Assembly: GCA_029891345.1 (NCBI GenBank)
Contig: CM057002.1
Span: 22,306,795-22,370,794, forward strand
DNA: 64,000 nucleotides
Direction: 5' to 3'
From: Dryococelus australis
Taxonomy: Eukaryota > Arthropoda > Insecta > Phasmatodea > Phasmatidae
The notes under the pieces are model-generated. The model was not told where the DNA came from. It ran no database searches and saw only the letters and a program-made list of their open reading frames with translations. Positions 23,305-35,841 of this stretch are shown here, piece after piece; the first letter of the stretch is position 1, and every line of letters starts with the position of its first letter. Position numbers and translations under genes: made by a program.

Positions 23305-25853
23305 TAATGAAATACTACAGATACAACAAATGCGAATCAAGAAACCATATTTTCAAGGAACATTATTTTTTTTATTTCTTTGCCTGAAATCACACTTTGA
23401 AATATTCAAGTATGTAATGTTCCCTTGTTCTTTTCCCATTTAATTTTGTTAAACGCTTATCTTTTCTAAAGTTCTTAATTAGTGCTTCCAACATAGTTCA
23501 CTCTATCTTGGCTCCTCACGCCATTATTTCACGCCATTATTTCTTAAAGCATTGTTAACTTTGTATTAACCTTCTCCATCACTTAGATGTGATCTTTGTC
23601 AACCTTTATTTCTTCCCTAGTTTTATTTCAAACTGCATGCACTGTTTGGCTTTAAGCTACTTTTCTTCCCTCTATTCCGTCTGCTTTCTTCAGTTTTACT
23701 CTATAATGATTTCTTGATGTGATCTGTAAGTAATTAGATTTTTCATACAGAAATCTTTGCTTATGGGAACATTGTGGGCACATTAATTAACTTTCTCAGG
23801 CCATCTTTAATACACTAAAACCACTCACTGTTGCTGCTGAAGTATTGTCTTATTGTAGTAAGAAAATTACAATGTAAGAAAATCCTTATTCAACTTCAGC
23901 ATTACCAAGAGGAAGAACCAGCATGGCTTTTACTAACTTTCTTAGTTCTGCAACTTTTCTCACCAGTGACTTTTCTTAAGAAAATATCTTTCCCCTGCTG
24001 TTATCTACTATTACGATTTTATGTTAGATACCACGTCCAGCATCTTCCTCTCAATTTGATTGTTCTCTATCTTCATTTTTTAACACCCTCTTCTGGGATA
24101 TCCTCATACTGTTTTCCCTTTCACTCGTCACTTGTAACGTCACAATTCACATTTTGGCACCAAAGTTTTCTAATGGCATACAAAACAACTTACTACAAAT
24201 GCGCACATCTTGTAACAGGTTACTGTCTGTGTTCTCGTTGTAGTCCTCAGCAAACACCAACTAACTGGCTCAGTGTGAGTTGGAGACTATGACTAAATAA
24301 TCAATAAAAGTCTGTTGATAAAAGGAGTGCCAACAGTAAATAAATAAACAATGACAATGTTCACTGGAGATTTATTGTCGTCTTGACAAAACAAACAATT
24401 GACACTCACAACTGACAAAATAGAAAAATATAAAAAAAACGAGACTTCTAACTTCAAGAGTTACGAAGACGAGAGAAAATTGTTACTTTTCTCTCCCGGC
24501 GCCCTATTGACTCCTCGCACAGACAGAAAATAAATTTAATATATATTTGAAATGTCCGAAATACAAAAGAAGGTTAAAGTCGCGGGAGCTGGCCGGTGCG
24601 AGTCACGTGATTACTCGTTGCAGGCTGCCCGAATGACAGCTGACAAACGATTGTGTTGCGGCGAACTGTTGTGATACCCAAGAAAGGTCGTGCTTCCCTA
24701 TATATTGATTGAAAAGTTTCCTCATTGAAAAATGGCCCAACATTAGTATCGCTGGGTGCGGTATTTTCCTGAATTCTGAAGTATTGTTTTCGAGAAGTCG
24801 GTCATGTCAGCTAAAGGTGACCTCTGTTATTTTACTTGTTTCACCATGTCTTGCAATGTGACGGTGACGTGTTTAGTGTACTAACCCAGTAAAAAGGAAA
24901 AGATGCGCTATCATTCTATGTCAGTTACTACTGATGAAATGAGGAAAGAAAAATAATAAATTTTGAAAAATGACTATATATAAAATACAAACAAGTTATC
25001 ATTGCCACTACCTTTCAAATATTACATGAATTACTATCCTTGACTGAAATACACACAATTGAAATACTTCCTGAATATAGAAATTAGTTTTTTTTTTTTT
25101 TTTTGTGTGTGTGTATATAAACATATATATCTGCAATGCTACAATCTCTTCATAGAGCACTTGAATTCAAAGTTCTTTCAGAAATTCTGAAACAAAAAAG
25201 GAACTTACCAAATTGTCTTGAAGCATGCATAATAAATTGCAAAAGAATAATATTTCTAAGAGGAGTATCCTTTTAACACTTCAAAGTCCTCATGTAGCAT
25301 GCATTCCTTGACAAATGACTCTCTCTTTGGAAGCTCCAGAATGAGGTACTGAAATTTTTACAGCTGACCTATGGCTAATAACTGAGCAGCAGTAACCACA
25401 GTCAACTATTGTGTTTCATCATGATTAAGGAAAGAGAAACATCACAGCATAAGATCAACTCTAAACTCATTTATCTCTTCCCACAGGGACAACTTAAAGC
25501 AATAATTAAGTCAACCACTTCTTACCCAGATTCCAAAATACCTTTCCCAAAGGCAGCATAAGAAATATGCAAATGTATTGTAACATTGTGCTCTGCATTG
25601 CTTCCCTTGCCCTGTTCCATGCCAGTGAGCAAATCAGAGTGCCAAGGGTGCTAAGGGCACAGAAGTAACTTGAGATTTACAAGGGAAAGCCACTGCATGT
25701 GCCAGATAAACCTATTAGGACTTGTGTGCTCTCAACATTGAGCACATTGAATTTCTGGGGTTATCTTTTCAAGAATGTTCTGAACTTTGCCCCAGCCTCT
25801 CTCAACATCACTTGAGGTGCTAGGAAGTTTATAGATTGGGCCAGCTCTATTAC
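23305..25853. other. Mostly AT-rich, with a GC-richer block at about 24480-24700
   Basis: The GC-richer block contains a CACGTG E-box near 24605 and several CpGs; it could be a promoter or part of a transposon. Neither is supported by a neighbouring reading frame. A T-run followed by GT repeats lies near 25088-25115. The 153-codon frame at 23831-24292 is hydrophobic and T-rich with no recognised domain, so I do not call it a gene. Confidence 0.35.
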
Positions 25854-26184
25854 TTAAGGCCAATGGTGTACGAAAGCAGTATAGTTACCTGATTTTTGGC
25901 ATGACAAGATGTAAACATTAATTTTTAACAACTTCCTGCACTTTGAAATATTCAATACCATTATTATTCTGTGAGCACTGATGGAAGATGAGAAATAAGA
26001 TATTCTTTATCTTACATCAGTGCTCTAATAGTAGTAATGGTAGTGAATATCTATCAATGTAAGAAGGTGTTCGAAATTATTCTTTATGTCTTGTCGTGCC
26101 AAAAATTGAGAAAAATTCTCTCTGAAAACAACTTTTGACCAAAGTTAAGGTAAATACACTGCTTTCGTGCACCATTGGCCTTAA
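25854..26184. mobile_element. MITE with TTAA target duplication
   Basis: TTAA at 25854-25857 is followed by GGCCAATGGTGTACGAAAGC. The right end reads GCTTTCGTGCACCATTGGCC and then TTAA at 26181-26184. The inverted repeats extend further (cagtatagttacc against ggtaaatacactg; ggcatgacaagatg against cttgtcgtgcc), giving arms of about 55 bp. TTAA duplications are used by piggyBac and Kolobok elements; which family moved this one is not evident. Confidence 0.85.
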
Positions 26185-27580
26185 GCCACGACGGGCCACC
26201 GAGTCAAGTGTGTAGTTTCTAGAGGGTCGTGCAACCTTCAGCGCCAGGTGTGCAAATACAGCAAAGCGTTGAGTGGCAGCAACGGTGACCAGCGGGAGAG
26301 AAGTCTGCGGACCGCAAGCATCGGCACAGTGGAGAGAGAGACTGGATGTGTGAGTGGCAAGACATTTGGAATTATGGCAATAGACGGATTGAATATGAGT
26401 AAACAATGAGTGTGAACTGACTGTAATCAACATAGAGATATTGACTATGGATTTTAATTAGAATTGAGATAGACATTAAATATTGCACTCAATGAGAATA
26501 ACAAGAGCAATAGCGGAGATGAGTAGTTTAATGTTGTGAACAACAGCTGCATGAATAAATAAAAAAATTAAATTCTGTGCTTTATAACCTCCATCCCTGA
26601 CAAACTTGGATTTGCCCCTGGTGACTCATAATAGTATCAATACTAAGCACTGACAAAATGTTGGAAAAATAGAACAGTAAAGTCTGGAAAATAAAGATCA
26701 GGATGGGTGAACCGGGAGTCATAACAGAATCCTCCCAAACATGTTTTGAGTGGTTATCACTGAGCTACCTCATTTCTTCAGTAAAATGCATCCCGGTCAA
26801 AATAAAAATGTAACTACAGACCAAGTCTTCACTACTTTGGTAAATACAAATTACAGATTCAGGGTTGACTATAATGAGGAAAAGAACAGCCTTGGCTTCA
26901 CAACAATGGGAAGAGACACTCATGCCATGATAATATGACATTTTCTGTATTAAAATATTTCATTTCATCATTTCCCAACCTATTTCAATTAAGTGTTGAT
27001 AAAAAATTGTAAAAGTTAAAAGTTTTACATTTTTTAATACAAACATTTTCTCTCTATAGCTTTACATAAATTTCAAAATCATTAAACTCCAATAATTAAG
27101 TAAAATTTTATTGTTTCAAGATAGTGACACACAAAAATCTCACAGTGCGCAGTATACAAGATACTGTGTACAACTAATTGTCAGTCTCCAGATGAAAAGT
27201 GGAAATGGAACTAAAAACTTGACATAATTTACTATATTGTGTGATTACTTGACAACTGACACAGTTAATTCTGAACAGTACTTTAAAACATACTTGGATT
27301 AAATGTTTTCGTAACTCCAATTGAATGAAGTAACACAAACTGACAATAAATCAATCATGTCATTACCTAAGAAACCATTCAGTCTAAGTGAAATTTTCCT
27401 TAAAAATTATTTTCATATCTACACAAAGATACTGTCCTTATGCATAATTCTTATGGATTAATTTACTGATTACTAACAAGACAACACTTTCATCGCTAAT
27501 AAAACAACACAGCACAACTACAAACACTATGGTGTATTTAAGAGACAATGTCACTTAGGCTTTATTGTTTCTTGAGTATA

Positions 27581-27999
27581 GGCTGTTCACTGTAAAATGA
27601 GCACTTTTGAAAGCCCTGCTTATGATCTACTTGTATGCAGGTAGTGAATTTTTCTGCCTTATGTAAAATTAACATTGCTATGGGCCTCATCACTTTATTC
27701 ACACGTCGGTCACGAGAATCTGTGAAATTATTGGAAAATAAAATATTTTACAAATCTGGATAATTTTATACTTTGATGCATAAAAAAAAAAACAAAGAGA
27801 AATAAATAATTTAAGTTATCACAACTGGTTACCTAACACATCTTATTCAATGTTAATATATGGAACTACTTTCCATCAATCGTTACCAACTTTACAGGGT
27901 GCATGTCACTCAGTGCACCCGTTAAAAATATATGACGTTAGTAACAGTGACTTTCCCCTTAGGTTGATTTCAAAAGTGCTCACTTTATCATGAACAGCC
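27581..27999. mobile_element. MITE with GGCTGTTCA ends, long version
   Basis: Left end GGCTGTTCACTGTAAAATGA continues into GCACTTTTGAAA. The right end, inverted, reads GGCTGTTCATGATAAAGTGA then GCACTTTTGAAA. The same termini bound a shorter copy at 35608-35841. No coding sequence. The element is absent at the matching place in duplication copy 1, so it is a later insertion. Confidence 0.85.
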
Positions 28000-28908
28000 T
28001 TTAATGATATGCAATGCTTAAGGCCAGAGAATGCTGGCTTTGTTAGTGATGCAAAAAACTGTTTATTTAGGGCCCCTTCACACAAGGCCAATTACTAGCT
28101 CATTTTAGTGGCTTGTCAATAGCACATCAGTGGCACTACTAACATAAACCAAACATGTGGTCACTTAGCGGCTTGTCAATAGCACTACTCGTGAGTGTGA
28201 GAATTTCACTGTTGACATCTGTATAAAGCTGGAAGTAAATATTAGTAATATGATCTTTTAGTTTCCCAATGAAGACGGATGTGGAGGGTGATCTGCTGAT
28301 GACAATACTCTTACGGAGTAAAAATAGATGTAGAAATTACAAATGAAGATTGTGGGTTCATTCACCAATTTTAAAAGGATAGAATCGAGGACTGTTCCAT
28401 ATTTTAGTTAGTGACTTACACGTGGATGAAGCGCTTCTAGCTGGAAGAATTAAACTGTGAGAAGTAGGAGGGGGTGACAGTGTCACAAGACTCCCTCCAA
28501 TACCATTGTCAAAACTATCACAGGACAGAAGTCAGAGGAGGCTGAACACGCACTACCAGCCTACTACCATGCCATAGGTACATGTTATGATGTGACTGCA
28601 GCCCTGTGTGGAACCTATGCTTCAACCACTTGTTTCATAATGAGTAGCGCAACTTTTCTGTGGCTGTGTGTGAAGGAATTCACTTGTTTCCAGCATTTAC
28701 CAACAGCAGCTCTTCTAAGAAGCTCCACTCACAGTGCCCTCATGTGAAGGGGTCCTGGGACTAAATTCAGGAAAGTGTAAAACAGTTACACTGGACAGAA
28801 CAACACTACAGTGCAAAGTAGAAATTTGAAACACATTCATACAAGTCAGGATTGGGGGGCCTACAAAATGAAACACTTTCAAAATCCCTGCCCCCTTCTT
28901 TTAAACAC

Positions 28909-29322
28909 TCACAAACTGTTCATGTCCCGCTCCATCATTTTCAGTTTTAAACTGTTCACTTTCATTTCGTGTTCCAGTTGAATCTTAAACAAACTCTTTT
29001 TGAAATTTAGCTCCTCTTTTTTCATTTCCAGTTCTGTTTCCAATATTTTTCTTTTCAGTGCACGCTCTACTTGTAGTGAAGCCGTAACATGCCTCTCTTG
29101 CACTTCACCTGCAAATTTATCCTTTACACCATAACATCTGTAGCCTGTGGATTTTTCATCCAAACATGCACTGGCGGCTATACGTTCGTAAAGTTCCGCA
29201 ATACTAGTCTGTTTCTGAGAATTTGCGGAGCATACTGAACGCTTGGCTTCTGATACTTCTGGAGAAGTTTTCTCACATTCCACAGTTTCGTTTGCTTGTA
29301 CAAACTCTACAATCACTGGAAC
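28909..29322 (-). CDS. Unrecognised coiled-coil gene, terminal coding exon, copy 2
   Basis: Same structure as the exon at 12719-13117: acceptor tctttgatgtgcag on -, phase 0, then VPVIVEFVQANETVECEK and a stop right after MMERDMNSL. It is about 137 codons, a few longer because of an insertion (around SEAKRSVCSA). The predicted C-terminal coiled coil (LKRKILETELEMKKEELNF) is nearly identical to copy 1 while the linker is diverged. Intact frames in both copies despite many substitutions suggest selection after duplication. A possible donor (CATCAG|GTAAGTC) at 31566 on - and an upstream open segment at 31013-31312 hint at further exons, but no start was found. Confidence 0.5.
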   Translation of the reverse strand, partial: VPVIVEFVQANETVECEKTSPEVSEAKRSVCSANSQKQTSIAELYERIAASACLDEKSTGYRCYGVKDKFAGEVQERHVTASLQVERALKRKILETELEMKKEELNFKKSLFKIQLEHEMKVNSLKLKMMERDMNSL

Positions 29323-29397
29323 CTGCACATCAAAGAAAGGAGACAATGACAACTGCAAAAACTATACAACCCGTATACAATCCTGTATATTGATGTA

Positions 29398-30819
29398 CAG
29401 TAGACTCCCGAAAATCCAAACTTTTAGACAGTACACACCAATAAAAAAAAAATTTTATTAAATTTTTTTAGTCCTTCACAATTGAAATTTTCTTTGTGAA
29501 ACTGTACTGCATGTGAACGTCGAATGAAAGGGAGTGCATGCACACCTGCTTTGTACAGTTATTTGCCGTATTCATCTCTGCTGTCACCGCAAGACAAACT
29601 TCCTCATTTTTTTTGTCTGCCTTTTGTTGAGCTAACATTAAGATAGATCGTGCAGTAAGTTTTCCCGTGTGTTTTACTCTAGTACTAGACATTTTACACA
29701 AAAGTAAATAAATTCATTAATTAAATAAAAATAACAGCACTTTGCATGAGTAAACATTCAAGTTCATGTTGGACTAAGGTGGTTCAGCTCCATTGCAGAA
29801 AAAAATTGAAGTTTTAAAAGAACTAGATGCCGGCATGCATGCATTTAGCTGTCAGACTGGGTCTCAGTTAATAATTACTCATGTTGGACCCAAGAGTAGT
29901 GTTCCAATCAACAGGAACAATGCCAGGAAATTATCCTTCTCATTAATTTTTTCCCTGACTCTGTTTAGAAAAATTATTTACTAGCTAGGGAAGCTGACTT
30001 CCCCCTTGAAGCGTAATAATGCACGATTATAAAATTTAATGGTGAGGTTTCTTTCAATTCTTCTCTATCGTAGGTAAGTTTGTGCAATAACTGTTGTTAG
30101 ATTACCTTACATTGCTTACCATAATTTGTAGTGCCAAAATATACTGTGTAATTTTTAGGCATCACAGATGACTTATGAGAAAACTTAAATATTTACAATT
30201 TATGTGCATGTTATTTTAGCTTCCAATTGTACATCATATCACAGTGTTGATACAAAATCTCCAAAATTCTCAAATTCATAAAAAAAAAAAAAAAAATTCT
30301 CTCAACCTCAACAAAAAGTTTAATTCACACCCTGCTCAGGAAATATTTTCTAACTAATACTATAGGAAAATTATAATTGGTTCGTACTTTAAGTAAAAAT
30401 GAAACGCAAGTATTAGATAATGAAAGTCCCCTATTAACTATTTTTAAAAATAAAAAAGCAAGCTAAAAACCGCCAGTGCAATGGCCATTTACGACCAGCG
30501 CTGCCTGTAATTCACGGCGGCCGGCCAAGTGACAATGCCCTACTTTTTCCCTTAACCATACCACCCCTCTACACAGATGTGAGCTGTGCGCTCGGCTCTA
30601 ACAAAGGCCAATAACTGCATGCATGCTGTATTTTTGTATCGCTTCTGATCAACAAATTAACAGGTTAATGGGCATAAAGCATCAATAGTCAAAGTAAACT
30701 ACTCCACTAAAATATGCAGATTTCTGACAGATTTCCTAACAATTCTGTTTCTTAAATGATGATCCGGAAATTCTAACTGACCAGAGTCCCAACTGGTTTG
30801 GATTAACGGGAGTGTACCT
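29398..30819 (+). mobile_element. Tigger/pogo-like element inserted in duplication copy 2
   Basis: TA at 29396-29397 precedes CAGTAGACTCCCGAAAATCC. The right end, inverted, reads AGGTACACTCCCGTTAATCC and is followed by TA at 30820-30821. In copy 1 the flanking sequences (tgtatattgatg and aaattctcatttt) are joined directly, which confirms the insertion. Inside, on + at 29794-29900, is KIEVLKELDAGM, the start of the helix-turn-helix of CENP-B/Tigger transposases. The rest of the transposase is lost. Confidence 0.85.
29794..29900 (+). pseudogene. pogo/Tigger transposase N-terminal relic
   Basis: The frame reads QKKIEVLKELDAGMHAFS and, after degraded sequence, LIITHVGPKSS. KIEVLKELDAG is the typical first helix of the CENP-B-type DNA-binding domain of pogo transposases. 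No DDE catalytic domain remains within the 1.4 kb element. Confidence 0.65.
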
Positions 30820-31610
30820 TATAAGTACGGACTTGCCAAATTCTCATTTTCTGGCAGCAAGCGAGAATTCACAGTTCTTTATATACTCAAATCAAGTAAT
30901 TAATCATTACATCTTGCTACAGTGTGGACCTTGCGCTCTTTCTACTTGATTGGATGTAGTTGAATTATCCTGTCTTTAATTGTTTCCTATTGGTTTAAAG
31001 CCTAATAACAGGTCACAACAAATAAACAGAAATCCAATGAGAAAATGAATACAAATGCACACCTGTTTGAAGTTTATTCTGACTTGAAATAATACGTGAC
31101 TTTTGCCATCTGTCTACATACACACCCAGAAATTTGGCAGATTCCCTTGAGGACAAGCTAGAATTCAAACACATGTACACTTGACTTTCTCTTCCAACTG
31201 AATCACAGTTTGAAAGACATGTCCTGGACAAATTAGAGCCAATAACTAAAATGCAAGAAATAGAGGACCACATCTCGTACCACCTGGTTTCGGGTAATAC
31301 TAGAGCGAGCATCAGTCAATGAATGGTAACAAGTGAGGTGTGAGTACACAGGGGTTGTGAAGTCTAGCTTGTTGCTAAATGAACCCGCAAAATGTCCAGG
31401 TTCCTATGCATAAAGACTAGCACACAATCCTCCTATTTTAACAATTTTGTCCATGGTTACAATAATTCACAACAAAATAATATTCACTGTCCACATTCAA
31501 GAACCTCAAAATATATAGCTACAAGTATTAAAAAAAACTAATTAGTAAAGCACTATAATGACTTACCTGATGAGTGCAAATTTACACGCACCTTCTAAAA
31601 GTCAACAGAA

Positions 31611-32975
31611 TCATTACATACCAAATATAAATTGTGGAAGATTTTAACAAGTGTAATTGCAAAGTGAAGTGATGGATGGATGGACATAAATACATATAAA
31701 TGTATACGTTTCATGCAAACCTCTCCAGCAGCTGGAAAAGTTTGTTTGTCTCTTACATTTGTATATATTTCTGAATATTTGAAAACTCCTGAGAGGATCA
31801 CAAATCACTCACTATGAGAGATAAAGTAATTTCTATAATGCCACTGGCTACCACAAAACAATAAATACCTATGTTCATCCATTATGTATACCAAGGTGGC
31901 TAACAAAATATTATAAAGAGAGAACTACAATCAAGTTTGTTCAAGTCTTAAGTGCAGTTATGTCAAAAGAAATATTACTAACACTGAATAGGTATGTAAT
32001 TGAAATATATGTACTTGAGAAAAGATAAAGCAGACAAAGAGCTAACTTCTGTTCAGTAAATACATACATCTCATTCTGTTGCAGTAGATTTATCAGAAAA
32101 AAAGGTGAAATTAAGTTTTCCCTTTCATGAAAGCTAAAAAATTACACATCAAATACAAGCTTTAGGCAATTTAATTGTGTTAGGTACAGAGAATCCACTT
32201 AAAAGTTTGAATAGATTCTGTAAATTGTTCTATTCGCAGTTTACTGACGAGTGGCTAGAATGTTAATTTGTAAATAAATGTGGATTAAATAATATTTAAA
32301 TACCATTTAAGAAAATAAAAATCACTCACTCTTTCTATTTATTGCAGTTTCTGCCGAGAGTTGTGTTAATAATAATTACAAGTAGAAAATTTTCATTCAA
32401 GATGTTTATAAAACATGGCAGATATATAATGATATTTGGTGTGTAAATGTTGGTTAACCTGACCACAATTTTTGTTTTGTAATGTCATGGTGGAAGAGTA
32501 AATGATTGTATTAATAAATGTTGAGGTTAACCAAGTAAGTGTAAAAAAAAATATGGTATCAAAGCATAAATGCAGCAATGTATGAAACACTTTTACAGTG
32601 GTGGAAATTATACGAAATACGCAATTTTTAATTTCTGTAACACAAACATTTTGAGAAGCAAAAAGCTGCGACCGCGACAAACATGTCTAAGCAATTACAT
32701 CTTCAAGAAGCTGAAGTCTTCAAAACACAAAAGGAAAGCTTTACTCTTAATCAGAACTTTTGAATGACCCAGGAGATATTTGATCTCTACCTCTGCCATC
32801 AACATTATCAGCACTTTCAACTTCATCTCCAATAGCACCAAACAGTTACTCACCGAAAGTAAACAATTCACCGCCAACTCTAAAAGCATTCATTGAATAG
32901 AAAGTGCAGCTTACAATTTATGGCCCTAAGGCTGAAAAAAATCATTATTGCACATGTGATTTGCGAATATAATCA
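31611..32975. other. AT-rich stretch, nothing firmly recognised
   Basis: The last 300 bp before the hAT relic may contain its decayed N-terminus, but no BED finger pattern is clear. No exon or repeat otherwise supported. Confidence 0.3.
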
Positions 32976-34465
32976 ATGTTTTCCAATCGTAGAAGGTGTT
33001 TTACAGTATTAGAAGAACATCTGGAACCAAAATATCCCATGCCTAGTTGGAAGAACTTTTCAGGTAATGTTATCCCACAGTTGTACGAAGACGTGCCCAC
33101 AAAAGTGTCAGGTTTGTTACACGAAGCAAGAAGTGCCAGTTTAACTACATATATATCAATGTCTGTAGGAATTAATAATTACATGTCTTTGTCTGCCCTC
33201 TTTGTTGACAAAAAATTTGAAAATAAACATATTTCATTATATGTTTTGCCATTTCCTGAAATTAGCCATTCTGGAGTAAACATTGCCAACTTCATTTTAA
33301 AAAAACTCTTCGACTCATGGGGAAACTGGGAAAGTTCCTGTTGTATGTGACAAAGGAAGAAACATTGTTTCTGCGGTGGAACAAAGTGGATTCAACCACA
33401 TTCCCCGTCCTGCATGTACTTCTCAGCTGGTCGTAAATGCTGGAGCATTAAACTCTTTAACACATTTCCAGTGTCACTGCTTCCTGTAATCGGATGGTTG
33501 GTCACTTTCAACGTTCTGCCTACGCAACAAAGATTCGTCATGCATCTCTGGTTCCAGATGGAGTGTTCCACAACACAAGTTGTTCCAAGATGAACCAAAA
33601 AGGTGGAACTCCACACTTCAAAAGATTAAACAACTAATGGAGCGTGTTGTTGTGTTTGCAAGCTCCGACTTAAAACTTACCTACTAAGGCGATAGCTGCA
33701 TAATGTGAAATGCTGTCCACTACTGCTAGCACTTTAAATTTCTGAAAAGGCAACATATGCAGTAGCTTTGTCATCTGTTACCATTTCCGAGGTGGTATCT
33801 ATAATGAATTCCAAGCCAAAACAACTTGAGAAAGCTGTACATGAAAGAACAAATCTTTCAAGGTACGCACAATGACCTATTAGATTCACTCTGATTGCAT
33901 TACAGATCAGTTGAGACTTAAGATTTTTTTACTACAGCAACTTTGCTTGATCCACACCTAAAGGGTTCAGTATTTACATACAGAGAGAACTTTGAACTGG
34001 CCAGCTTTCTCTGATACAAAAAGCAGGCGTTTTTACAGCTTTTGGTGGGGAAGAAGAAGAAATTATCGCTGAGGTTTTGCAATTTATTAAAACTTTTTGC
34101 AGAATACTAGTAGAATTTTTTCATAATATCTTTCAGTTGACATCTGTTCCATCATATTGTATGTGGCGCCTGTACACCCAACTTATTGACAGCTCCAACT
34201 GGTGAACAATGCAGTGCAAAGACAAAAGTCGAAGATTATTTGCTGGAATATCTTGCACCACCCAAAACTAACAATCATCAATATTGGCCGGATACCAAGC
34301 TGTTTCGAAAACTTTGCATGTTGTCAGGGAAACATTAGTTTATTCCTCCATCGACAGTATTTTCTGAGAGACTGTTCAGCGCAGCAGGGACAATATGTGA
34401 CAAACACAATTGTTTGGATACTGAATGAGTAGACATAAACGTATTTATAAACAAAAAATGGGTTT
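32976..34465 (+). pseudogene. hAT-family (ZBED-like) transposase, broken
   Basis: Pieces occur in hAT order on +. First is an N-terminal catalytic-region start, MPSWKNFSGNVIPQLYEDVP, then SLTTYISMSVGINNYMSLSA and LPFPEISHSGVNIANFI (32976-33330). A frameshift leads to GKVPVVCDKGRNIVSAVEQS and a following GFNHIPR (33320-33400). After several stops comes FFTTATLLDPHLKGSVF (about 33920-33970). At the end is the dimerisation domain: EYLAPPK, then PPSTVFSERLFSAAGTICDK and DINVFINKKW (34235-34465). At least three frame changes and several stops make it inactive. Such enzymes move hAT elements, leaving 8-bp duplications. Element termini were not located. Confidence 0.85.
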
Positions 34466-35607
34466 GCTTTACATGTACAATTTGAAAGCAAATGAGTGAA
34501 TACAAATGTAATGTAGGAGTTGTAAAATAATTTTTGAAAATATGTCATGTAGCATTATTTTGGAAGCTGCATCAGTTTTGTAAAATAAATTGTATTCATA
34601 TCATAAAAGAAAGATCAATTCAGACTTACCAAAACTAAAAACAAACCATATCAGTTGCCAAAACAAACAACGGAATCTGTAAAATACAGTTATAAAAACT
34701 CTTGCTCCACACAGCATATACTTTTAGCTTTCACCACTTTACATGACTTCAAATTTAATTCAAATAAACTGTTCAACTGCATATAAAATGATTAAGTATA
34801 CAATATGTTTGCTAATAATTGAATCAAGTCCAGAATAAAGAATCAAAACAAAAATTTTGGAACCATCCCATCACTATTTACCTTAGTTTCTACTTTTTTT
34901 TTTTTTTTTTTTTTATCCAGATGGTTTTTCCTCTTGTCTGTTATATACAATTAGCTCCATGTATGTTTAAGCTAAAGCATAGAAATCATGCTTTTGGTCA
35001 CGTGTTGTTTTGGGTTGTTTTTAGTGCAATTTCCACTGTGAATAAGGATTTCAAAGGACCCTGGGTGTCATTAGGATACACTTGGGTTGATCTGCATCAT
35101 AGCCCAATGTACTTATGTCCGGACTACCAGTCTGCAATTTATTTTTGAATGGTTGTGTCGTCATATAGATGGGTTTTAGTGAGACAAACAATACCTACCA
35201 GTTTGTTTGGTAGAGTGTGGGCGATCTGAAAGGCAATAAAACGCTTATTTAATTTAACTTGTGAGTGTTGTACAGTTGAAGATGATACTACGCCACTGCT
35301 GCTAACAAGTCCTTCAGCACTAAGAAGCGTAAGTCTGACCCTTAACAAGCCATTGCCTGTTTAACTTAATTAATGTGTCAAAATTATGTTCTGCTACCCA
35401 GAGGCTAAATATCGCAACATGAGTCTATATATGCATATTTTAAAGTTAATGAGTTTGGCCAAACATTACATTCTGAAATTACATTCTGTGAAGAAGGTGA
35501 CTGATGTAGGGTAAAAAAGAATGTTGTGAATTTCTTTTACCCTTGATTCCTTCCTACTTCTCTAATAGTCTAGTCAGCACCAGTCTTTCTTCTAGTAACT
35601 TACTATA
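34466..35607. other. AT-rich stretch with a 24-bp T run
   Basis: A homopolymer of about 24 T lies at 34893-34913 and nearby. The flanking frame at 34819-35148 is split by it and has no known motif. I see no gene here. Confidence 0.35.
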
Positions 35608-35841
35608 GGCTGTTCAAAGTAAAGTGAGCACTTTTTAAGGCCCTTATACATTTTTCCTTTCATCCAATTTCCATATTTGTGCTGCTTTTTAATATAAACA
35701 TTGCAATTTGACCAATAAACACAGTGTATACATTTCACCACCATCAAAATTTAATGCCTGAGACTTCAATCATATATATTTATTAGCAGTTAATGCCTGT
35801 TGCGAGGGCCTTAAAAAGTGCTCACTTTATCATGAACAGTC
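35608..35841. mobile_element. MITE with GGCTGTTCA ends, short version
   Basis: Begins GGCTGTTCAAAGTAAAGTGA and continues GCACTTTTTAAGGCCC. The right end, inverted, reads GACTGTTCATGATAAAGTGA then GCACTTTTTAAGGCCC. The inverted repeats are about 36 bp with few mismatches in only 234 bp. Same family as 27581-27999. Both are preceded by tata. Confidence 0.88.

Larger units (their letters stand above)
26790..31610. repeat. Segmental tandem duplication, copy 2
   Basis: Second copy of the block at 10660-13960, about 16 kb downstream and in the same orientation. It is longer because it holds a MITE (27581-27999) and a Tigger-like element (29398-30819), both absent from copy 1 at the corresponding positions. 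After 31610 the similarity ends, so the CpG-rich promoter region beyond copy 1 is not duplicated. Confidence 0.75.

Noticed and set aside
23831-24292. 153-codon open frame on +
   Set aside because: It is a T-rich, hydrophobic translation of low-complexity DNA with no domain, splice context or relative; length alone is not convincing.
24340-24720. GC-richer block with CACGTG, possible LTR or promoter
   Set aside because: No matching second LTR, no TG...CA borders that could be fixed, and no adjacent coding exon.
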